Assembly: GCA_031272545.1 (NCBI GenBank)
Contig: JAISTP010000030.1
Coordinates: 1-37,271 of the forward strand
Source: Bacilli bacterium
GTDB lineage: Bacteria > Bacillota_I > Bacilli_A > JAJDGJ01
Direction: 5' to 3'
DNA length: 37,271 nt
Of this stretch, positions 1 through 12,000 are shown one piece after another; position 1 is the stretch's first letter, and each line of letters opens with the position of its first letter. The notes below the pieces were generated by a model. It did not search any database and was not told the DNA's origin. It worked only from the letters and a program-made list of their open reading frames with translations. The translations under genes were made by a program, and so were the position numbers.

Positions 1-65
1 CATATACAATAAATAAAAATTATTGTTATTTTATTTTGATATTAAAATAGATAGGAGAGGACGAA

Positions 66-3000
66 GTGAAAAATAATAAAAGAAGAGTAACTTTATTAAT
101 GCTTTTACTTGTTGTAACCGGTTTTATAACAATAAGTAAAGTTGATGCGACCACTGAGTTTGTTGGGGATGTTAGTGATGTATGGATGAATGGCCGTTAT
201 GGTTCAGTCATTAAAACTGATGATGGAACATTATATTATGCGGGACAAGATTTGTATGGAAATTTATCTGGTACTGGTAATTATAAAACAGAGTTTACGA
301 AGATTAATTTTAAAGATCAATTCTATGGTACAGGTAAAGAAATTATTCAATATACTTATGCAAATGAGAGTAGAGGCTTTTTACTAGACAATGAAGGTAA
401 TGTTTATTATGCATCTACTTATGATGGAGTAGATTATGATAGATCATTTAGTTATTGTGTTAGAAAAGATAATACTAATACTTGTCATTCTAATTCAGAT
501 AATGCTTATATTCTTCATCCAATATTAGCTAAGTTTAAAGAAGAATATGGTAAGAAAATTATTAGAATAGCTGGTGTTCGTTCAGCATTAATCTTTGAAA
601 CAGAAGATCATGTTCTTTGGGGAATTGGTAATAGTTCAGAAGAAGATGTTACTGATAATATTCTTGGAAGTGGTAGTGTTGTGCTTGGTAGTGGTAATAC
701 TATTGATAAAAGTGAAACAGTTAATAATAAAACAGTTCATGATGTAAAAATGCTAGTAAGTAATGTTCAAGAATGGAAGATTGGTTTCTTTGATTATGCG
801 GAAAATAAAGATGCAAGTAGTCGTTTATGGTTTAAGGCTAACAATAAATGGTACGGTGTAGGTAGTACTTACTACAATCAATTATTAACTAATAAATCAT
901 ATGTTGGTTTTTTAAGTGATAGTGATTTTAATGGACCAACAAATAATTATGGTAAATATGGTCGTGCTCTTGATTATTCAAAGATTAATCAAACATATAA
1001 TAAAAACTATAGTGATGATAATGTCGTTTCAATTGAAGGTTATGGTAGTAGCACAATAATTGTTTTTGATGATGGAATTGCATATCATGTGGGTTTACCA
1101 CAATATTGTAATATTGCGGATAGTGCAGGTAGTGCTTGTTTAGGAGCTGCTACAACAAACCCTATTCAAGTTAAAATGTTTGCTTCACAAGATTATAAAG
1201 ATGAAATAGGACAGGGATGGGATAAAATTGTTCGTACTTTTCCTGGCGCACATGCGATATTTATTCAAACAGAATCTGGACGTATTTGGGCTCGTGGTTC
1301 AAATGATGAAGGTGATTTAGGGTTTGCGACAGATACTAATTATACAGGAAATACACCTTATTTTACTGATATATCAGATGTTAGTAGAACTGGTCAACAA
1401 TTAGCTGTTAGAATTAGAATTACTAATGGTTTAAAACAACAATCACCTATAGAAATAATGAATCCTAAAAAGTTAATTGCGGCTTGGAATGGAACGATTG
1501 CTTTAAGAAATGATGAGTATTTAGTAGGAACAGCTCGTCAAGGAACAAGTGCTTATTCAGGTTATTATGGAGCTCCTAAATATGAATTTGACTATGATGG
1601 TTTTGGCTTTACTAGAATTAAAAGAGCTAATCGTATTGTTAAAAATCCAACTATTATTGTCGATGGTAATAATAATCCTACTTATTGGGAAGAAAATCCA
1701 AGTAATTTACAAATTGGTGATAAAACAGAATGGGTAAATAAAGAAGATGGAAAATATCCAACATATGCACAATATACTATTTATGGGTGTGGAACAAGTG
1801 TTAATAATTATACTTTAAAAGACATTAGTAAATGTACTTATGAAGTAAAAACAAACAATAGTAATAAAAGTGAGTCAAGAACTTATGATAGTAGTATTGA
1901 TGATGCTAATAAAATAGATGATGTTAATTTATATAATGTTGATTTAAGTAGTTTAAATTTAAGTCCAGGATATTATAAATTGGTTGCGAAAAGATATGCC
2001 TTTATAGGACCTGATGGAACTAATGGTGCTTATCCAACTAGTAATGTTAATGCTGGAAAATTACAATATAATTCCAGTATTGGTGATAAAGAATATTATT
2101 TTCAATTTAGTGTTGAACCTAAAATTGAAGCAGATAATGTTACTTTAAATGTTGGTGATACTTTTAATGAACAGGATAATGTTATAGCTACTAATAGTAA
2201 AGGTTTAAATGTTTCTTTTGGTAATAATGATTATGATTTAAAAGTTACTAGTAATAATGTAAATACTAATAAAGTAGGTGTTTATTTTGTTTCATATGAA
2301 ATGAAAGATGAACATGTTGATAAGGTAGTTACTAAAACAATTAGAGTTATTGTTAAAGATAGTAATAGTATTATTAGTGATGATTACTTATTACAAGCTC
2401 ATAGTTATGTTTTAAATAAAGATATTGATGTTGTCAATGGTGGTAATAATGAAATATTAAATAATGCCGAAGCTAAAGCTTTCTTGTTAAGTGATGGTTC
2501 TAGTGTAGATGTTAAAGTAATAAATAATGATAATTATCATAATGAAGTAAATCAATACAGACCAACAATTGCAATAAAAGATGATGAAAGTATTACTAAA
2601 ACAATAGTTGCATCTATTATTGATAATGATACAACTATTAAAGATGATTATGCGATTAAAGGAAAAGATTTTACTATTTTATCTAAAAATGTTGGAGATA
2701 GTAGTGATTTCTATAATGAAAATTATGGTAATTTAAAAATTTGGAATATTGAAGATCCAAATGATGTTGTCGATATTACTTCACCAAATAATTATGATGG
2801 ATATAGTAAAAATGAAAATCTTTATAATGCACAATTTAATATAAAAAATGGCACACTTAATGCTTTAAATATTAAAGCTTTAGTCTTAGATAATGAACGT
2901 TTTGTCGATGGAAATAACTATGTTATTGCGGCTGATAATGTTGTTTTAAGCTTGAGTGATGCTAAAAACATTAGTGATTTGAATGAGTTTATAAGTCTAA

Positions 3001-6000
3001 GTAATGCTAAGGCTAAAAATAAAAATGATTTTAGTAATGGTAATATTATAGTTGATACTAATAATAGTAATTTTAATAGTATTGCTGGTGATTATACAAT
3101 TACTTTTATAGTTCAAGAAGAAACTACTACTAAAATAAGTATTAATGTTAAGGTATTAGACTATGATCATATTACTAGTAATGATGATTATTATTTAGCC
3201 GCAAATGATTTTGATATTAATGTTGGTCGTGTTGCTAGTTTAAATGATAATAAAATTAAATCACAAAGTTCAGTTACTATTTTTGATAAGAACTTTAATA
3301 AACTTAATAATGAAATTAATGTTAGTAAAAATGATATTGTGGCTCAAGTTGGAGGACCTTATGAAGTAATATTTAATATTAACAACACTAATGTTAATTT
3401 AAGTATTATGGTTAATGTTGTTAAAGGAGATAATCCTGTCTTAAACATTCCACAATATACTAAGATTATGATTAATGAATCCTTTGATAAATTTAAGAAT
3501 GTTAGTATTAGTGATACTGAAGATGGAGTTATTAGTCCAAATGATAATAATGTAAATATTAGTGGTATTATAGATACAAGTAAACCTGGTGTTAGTTTAT
3601 TAACTTATTCATTTACTGATAGTGATAATAATACAGTTCAAGCTACTACTTTATTAATTGTCGATGATGGTACTTTTACTATTAATGATGGTTATGTTTT
3701 AACAGCTCATAATTTTATTATAAATAAAAAAGATATTAGTAATGACGATAATGATATTTTAAATAAATCACAAGCTCATGCTTATAATTTAAGTGATGGT
3801 CACGAAGTTAATGTTGTAGTTTATAACAAAAATAATTATAGTAATGTTACTACTGCATCAGAAGTTAATCTTATTTTAGCTGTTCAAGATAATAATAATG
3901 CTAAAAAAATAATTAAAGCTACTATTGTTGATAAAGATGTGATGGCTGTTGGTAATAATTATAGTATTGGAGCTAATAATATTGTTATTGGAAAAAATGA
4001 TGTAAATAATTTAAGTGATAATGAGTTATTAACATTAATGAATGCTGAAGCTTGGCAAGTTAATGATTACTCAGCTAAAGGAACGGTTGTTATTGAAGAT
4101 AAAGATAATATTCAACCTATTGCTGGAGAATATCATTTTGTTTTAAATGTAAAAGAAGAAGCTACTACCAAATTAAATATTACTGTAGAAGTTAGTAATA
4201 AAGATAATTATCTTGAGGATAATGGTTATATTATTACTTCAAATGATATCGTAATAGGAAAAAAAGATGTTAAGAAATTAGATACTGATGATAAAATATT
4301 GCAAGCAATTGATGCTTCAATAATTAAAATTAGTGATAATAGTGAACAAGATAAAGTAATATTAAGTGATGGTGGCTTATCTGATTTAGCAATGCCATAT
4401 GATATAACTTTTGCTTTAAAAGATAATCAAAGTATTACTGGTGTCTCAGCAATTACAGTAATTGATTATGATCATTCATTTAGTAATGATAATTATCAAA
4501 TTAATGCTAATGATATTATTAAAGTGAATACTACACAAGTAGAAGATATTTTAAATAGTAATAGTGAAGCTAAATTAATTAATCTTAGTGAAGCAATTGC
4601 TTATAAAAATAGGGCTAGCATAAATCCAACTATTAAAGTAGATTATGCTTTGTTACAGGCCAAAGAAGGAACTTATCAAGTTAAATTCTATATTGATGAA
4701 GATTCAAATGTTTATGTAATAGCTGATGTAGTTGTCGATAATGGAAATACTCCAACATTAAATGTTAATGAACGTGATAATATTATGGTTGGTAGTGATT
4801 ATGATCCGCTAAGTAATGTTAGTGTTAGTGATGTTGAAGATAGTAATATAAATATTTCAGATATTAAGGTTACATGGGATAAACCATTTAATAAAGATGA
4901 AGTTGGTTTATATCGTATTAATTATGAAGTAGTTGATAGTGATAATAATAAAGCAGTCGCAAGTCGTATTCTTTGTGTTAATGATGGTTCAATTATTTTA
5001 GGAAATGATTATGCTTTACAAGCATATGATTTTGAAGAAAATAAGAGTACTGCTTCAAAAGATGCTAATCACATTATTAATAATTCTCATGCCAAAGCCT
5101 TTAAATTAAGTGATTTTAGTGAAGAAGAAGTTATTGTTAAAGATTATGGAACATATGATGATAATAAAGTTGGTAATCATTCACTTGTTTTAGCAATTAA
5201 AGATGAATCTTCAACAACTAAAGATATTAATGTAGTTGTCTTTGATAGTGATAATTATGTTAGTGATGATAATTATTCTATTATGGGTAATAATATTATT
5301 ATTGGTAAAAATGATGTTTCATCAATAAGTGATGATATGATTATCAGTTATAGTAAAGCTAAAGCTTGGCAAAATACTCATTTTAATGATAATTCATTAG
5401 CTATTGATGTTGATTATCATAATTTACAAGCTAAAGCAGGGACTTATGATGTAATATTAGCTGTTCATGATCATAGTGATGTGAAGATAACTATTAAAGT
5501 TACTGTCTTAGATAAAGATATTGTTAATCAAGGTGCTAATTATGTTATTAGTGGTGATAATGCTATTATCGGTAAAAGTAAAGCTCAAGAATTAAGTAGT
5601 GATAATGATTTTATCTTATTAAATAAAGTTGAAGCATTTAATAATCGTGATGTTAATACTAAAGTAGATGTTTTTGTGGATAGTAATTATTTCTATAATA
5701 CTGTAGGTACTTATGAAGTAAAATATTGTATTAAAGATGAGGCTAGTACTTGTCTTAGTCTTAGTATTGAAGTAGTTGATTATGATCATGCGATAGCATT
5801 AGATAATTATTATTTAAAAGCTAATGATGTTGAAATTAATTTAGGAGAAGTTTCTGGTTTAACTGATGAACTATTTATTAATAAATTAGTGGCTGATACT
5901 AATGGAACAATTAAAGTTAGCGATTTAAGTAATATTCAAAATAGTAAAGGTGAATATTATGTTCATATCTATTTAGATGAAGCTAATAATGTAAAATTAA

Positions 6001-9000
6001 AAATTAAAGTTAATGTTACTAATGGAGAAAGTCCAATTTTAAGTTTTAATTCACCTGTTGAATTAAAAGTTAATGATAATTTTGATGTAATGGATGGAGT
6101 AAGTGTTAGTGATAAAGAAGATGATGATGCTCAATTATTAAATAGCGTTGTTGTTGATAAGACTAGTATTGATACTAGTAAAGCTGGATTATATATTTTA
6201 AATTATTCTGTTATTGATAGTGATTTTAATGAAGTTAAGAAACCTAGAGTTGTTTTAGTTAATGATGGTTCATATATTGTTGGCGATAAATATATTTTAA
6301 AAGCTACTGATTTTGTCATTAATAAAAAAGATGTTAGTCTTAATGATGAAGATATTATTAAGCAAGCTAGTGCTTTAGGTTATACTTTAGCTGTTGATAA
6401 AGTAAATGGTAATGAAGCTAAAGTTATTATTTTAGATAAGAATGATTATCAAGCTGCACCTGGAACTTATACAATTAAATTTGGTGTTGAAGATAATAGT
6501 GATATTAAAGCTAGTAAAGATATTAATGCGACTGTTATTGATAAAGATTATCTTGTAACAGGTAATAGTTATATGATTGCGGCTAATGATATTACACTTG
6601 GGCTTGATGATGTAGATAATTTAAATGAAAACAAAATTATTGATTTAGCTCAAGCTGAAGCTTGGAATAAAAATAATTATCAAACCAAGAGTGATGTTAT
6701 TGTTAATAATATAGATGTTATTAAAAAACAAGCTACATTTGATAGACCTTACTTAGTAACTTTAGCGGTTAAAGATGAAACTAATACGCAATTAGTAATT
6801 AAAGTTCATGTTATAAATAAAGATGTTGTTGTAGATAATCATGATTATTTAATTAGTGGTAATAATTTAGTTATTGGTAAAAAAGACGCTGAAAATTTAA
6901 ATGTTAATGATTTAATTAATATGATGAATGTTGAGGCTATTGAACAAAAAACTAATAATAATATGGATGTAGTATTAATTACTTCAAGTATTGATATTAA
7001 TAAAATTAATGAAAAACAAGGTATCGAATTTAAGATTAAAGATAATGATATTAAGATAACATTAAATCTTTTAATTATTGATAATGATTATGTTGTTCAA
7101 TATGATAATTATTTACTAGTTGCTGATGACTTCTCATTAAGAATTAGTCAAGCTAAAAATATTAGTGATAATGATATTATCCAATTTAGTAAAGCAAAAG
7201 TATTGGATCGTAATTCATTATCAGAATGTGATAATGTGATAGTAAATAATCACAATATTGTTAATGTAAAAGGGACTTATGATGTTAATTTAGGTATTAA
7301 TAGTATTCCTAATTCTTCATTAAGTATTAAAGCTAATGTAATTAGTGGTAGTGCTCCAACAATTGATTTTAATAGTCCAATCATTCTTGATGTAAATGAT
7401 AATTTTGATGTTTATGATGGAGTAATGATTAATGATGCTGATGAAGTATTAACTAATAATAATGTTGATATAACTGGTGATACTGTTGATACTAGTATGA
7501 GTGGAATTTATAAAATACTTTATACTCTAACTGATAGTGATGGTAATATTGCTAGTAAACCTCGTTTGGTTATTGTTAAAGGTAATGGTATTGTAATTAA
7601 TCAACATTATGTTTTAGAAGCTCATAGTTATATTATTAATGCAAATAATTTTAGTGATGATGATGCTAGTATAATTAGTTCAAGTAAAGCTAAAGCCTAT
7701 AATATTGATGATTTAACTAGTGCTGATATTATTGTTTTAGATAAAAATAACTATAGTGCAGTAAGTGGTAAATATCCTCTAAAATTGGCTGTAAAAGATG
7801 ATACTAGTTTAATTAGAGATATTGATGCTTTAGTAATAGCTAATGATAATTATTATGAAAGCTCTAATTATGTTATTACTTCTAATGATGTTATTATGGG
7901 ATTAAAAACAGCTCACTCTATAAAAAATGACCAAGATTTAATTGATATTACTAATGCTCAAGCCTTTAATAAGAAGACTTTAAATAATGAAATTGTATCT
8001 GTTGCTAGTTCTGATTTTAAAGATGTAAGCGGTAATTATGATGTTGTCTTTAAAGTTGATAAGGAACCATCCTCAACAATCAATTCAAAAGTAAGAGTTA
8101 TTGATAAAGATAATGTTGTTGTTAATAATGATTATGGTATTGAGGGTAATGATATTACTCTTGGAACTAAAGATGCTAAAACGATGATTGATAATAATGA
8201 AGTTGAAAATAAAATTATAGCTTTAGCAAAAGCAAGAGCATGGCTAAAGAGTGATTACGATACTTCTTTAAGTAGTTTAGCAATCAAAGATTGTACTTTG
8301 GAAGCTAAAGAAGGTACTTATCAAGCTACTGTTTATCTTGAAGATAAAGTTTCTATGACTATTAATATTAATGTAATTAAAGATGATTATTATTATCAAG
8401 GTAATGCTTATACCATAATTGGTAATGATTTCACAATTAATGAAACAGTTGCTAAAAATATAACTCGTGATGAAATTATTAATCTTGCAAAAGCTAAGAC
8501 TTATTTAAATAGTGACAATAACCAATTGGGAAGTGTAAAAGTATTAAATAATACTATTAAAAATCAAAAAGAAGGTACTTATCAAGTTAAGCTTTATTGT
8601 GATGAAGAAATTGATACTTTCATTATTATTAATGTAACTATTTCTAATGGACAAAAACCTTTATTAAATATTAGTCCTGAATTTGAAGAAGTACCATTAA
8701 ATACATCAAATTATGATGTTAAAAATGGTTTAAGTGCAAGCGATCCTGATGATGCTAGCATTAATGAAAATAATGTTGTTATTAAAGGTAGTGTTGATAC
8801 TTCTCAAGCTGGTATTTATGTAATTAATTATTCATTAACTGATAAAGATTTTAATATTGTTAATAAAACAAGAGTAGTTTTAGTAAATGATGGCTCTTAT
8901 ATTATTGGACAAAATTACATAATTAAAGCTCATGATTTTGAAATAAATAAAAAATATGTTGTTAATGATTTAGATAGTATTATAGTTGCTAGTGAAGCTG

Positions 9001-12000
9001 AAGCTTATTCTAAATTAGATGGAAGTAAAGCAACAGTTATGGTTAAAGATGATGATTCATATTTTTCTAAAGAAATTAAAACTTATCATATTAAATTAGC
9101 TGTTAAAGAAGAAGATACCCTTACTACTAGTATAAATGCAACTATCTTTAATAAAGATAATTCACATGTTAATAGTAGTTATAGTATTGGTGGTAATAAT
9201 GTCGTTCTAGCCCAAGATGAAGTTAAAAATTTAACTAAAGAAAAGTTAATTGACAAAGCACAATTAGAACAATGGGATACAGGTTCATACATTAGTACAA
9301 GAGATAATAATGTGGTTATAAGTGATCGTGAATTTGATAAAATTAATGCTCAGCCTAATACGTATAATATTAGTGTTGCTCATCAAAAGAATAATGGTAT
9401 TACGATTACAATAAAAGTTAAAGTTATTGCTAAAGATGTTGTTAGTTATGATGAAAATTACTTAATTAGTGGTAATAATTTAGTTTTAGGTAAAAAACAA
9501 GCTTTAGCCATTAGTGATATGAATGAATTTATTTCATTGATGAATGTAGAAGGTTTTGATAATAAGGATAATAATGTTGATGTAGAAGTAGTTACTGCTT
9601 TAAATGAATTTGATGTTAATAAAAATGTTCAAGAGATTGAATTTAAAGTAAAAGATGTCATTCGACCTACTATTAAAGTTAAATTAACTATTTTAGATTA
9701 TGATTATGTTCAAGAAAATAATGGTTTAATTATTGCCGCAAATGATTTTAGTATTAGAAAATCACAAGTTAATAACTTAGATATTGTAAGTAAAGCAAAA
9801 GCTACTATCTTTGAAAAAGATAATCTTACTAAACCAAGTACTAATTACCAAGTTGAAATAAAACAAGGACAAGTTAATACTGATATTAAAGATTATGCTA
9901 TAGAATTAGGTATTAAAGATAATAATGAACCTACTTTAACAATTAATGTTAGTGTTGGTGCAGGACAGATACCTGATTTAAATGTAAGTCCTTTAGTAAT
10001 AATCAATAAAGATAAGAATGAAACATATCAAGAAAATGACATTAGTGTTAGTGATCAAGAAGATGGTACTAATCTTAATATTATTGCATCTGGCGATAAT
10101 GTTAATAATCAAGAAATAGGTATTTATTTTAGATATTATAGTGTAACTGATAGTGATAATAATAGTGTAAATAAAACAAGAATGATAGTAGTTAATGATG
10201 ATAAGAATTCTATAATTGTTGATGAAAATAAAGGTTATGTTTTAAAAGCTGATAATTATGTTATTAATAGTAAAGATGTAATAGATAATGATTTTAGTCA
10301 AATTATTACCTTAAGTAATGCAATTGCTTATCGTATTAGTGATGCTAAACAAGTTGAAGTAATTGTAAGTAATAGTGATAACTATAATAAAAATGTTGGT
10401 TTATATCAACCAATAATAGCTTTAAAAGATGATACAAGTATTAATAAAAAAATTAATATTAATGTATTAAATAAAGATATTATTCAAAATGGTAATGTTT
10501 ATGCTATTGGCGCTAAATCAATTAAAATAGGTAAAGAAAAAGCTCGTGTTTTAGCACATGATAATAATAAATTAATTGAAGCTCTACATGCTGAAGCGTG
10601 GCAAATAAAAGACTATAATCAAAAAGGAACTGTTGAAGTAACTAATACTAGTAATCTTCAAGCTCAAGTTGGAGATTATGATATTACCTTAAAAGTAAAA
10701 GAAGATAGTGTTAGTATTCAAGTAAAAGTAATTGTTGTTGATTATGATATTTATGAATATGATGATGAATATGAGTTAATGGCTAATAATATTGTCATAG
10801 GTAAAGAAGATGCTAAAAATATTAGTGATAATAAGATGTTATTATCTTTAGCTGATGCTAAAGCTATTAAATTGACAGATAATAGTAAAGCTAATGTAGA
10901 ATTAGATAAAACTAATTTCCAATCAGATAAAGGTTCTTATCAAGCTCAAATAAGTGTAAAAGAAAAGAATAGTATTAAAACTAATTTAAGTATTGAAGTT
11001 AAGGATAATGATCATGCTCAAAAAGGTAATAATTATGTAATAGTAGGTAATGATTTTACTATCAATACTACTAAAGCAAGTAATATTACTAATGATGAAA
11101 TTATAAATTTAGCTAAGGCAAATGGATATTTAGCTAACGATGTAAATCAAAAAGGTAATGTTATTGTAATAAGTAATGCAATTGTTGGACAAGAAGGTCA
11201 ATTTTCAGTAGTATTAGGCTTACAAGAAGATAATAAAGCTTTAATTACGATAAATGTTATTGTAACAAATGGTAAAGCACCAATCTTAGAAGTAAATAAT
11301 CCAATTGAACTTAAAGTTAATGATTCTTTTAATCCAAAAAATACTATAACTAAATTAGAAGATGATAAAGATCAATTAAATAAAAATGATGTTGTTATCA
11401 GTGGTAATGTTGATACTAAGGTGGCTGGTATTTATGTATTAACATATCAAGTATCTGATAGTGATTATAATGTTACTGAAGTAAAACAAGTAGTTATTGT
11501 TAATGATGGTAATTATTTAATTAAAGATAATTATGTGATTAAAGCATGTGATTTTAGCGAATATGTAGATAATACAGAATTAAGTGAAAATCATATTCTT
11601 AAAGAAAGTAAGGCTTATGGTTATGATATTAAGAATAATAAGGAAGTAAGTGTAATTTTATATAATATTAATGATTATCAAGCTAAAGCTGGTAAATATA
11701 CTATTGAATTAGCTCTAAAAAATAATAATGATGTTAGAAAATCACAAACAATTATTGTAAAAGATTTACCACAAGCTGTACTTAATAATGTAAAAGATAA
11801 TTATAATTTAATAAAAGATCATGAGTTTAATTTAGATTTTATTAATGATGATAATGTAAATATTAAATTAAATTCTAGTAATGAAGATATTGTAAGCGTG
11901 GATAATACTGGCGTAATTAAAGGACTTAATAAAGGAACATCAATAATTAAAATTATTGTATCTACTAGAGATGGTTTAAAAGAAACAAGTAAAGAAGTTA

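Noticed and set aside
2118-11765. CRISPR or other DNA-level repeat array
   Set aside because: The periodicity is in protein modules of one open frame. There are no short identical repeats with unique spacers.
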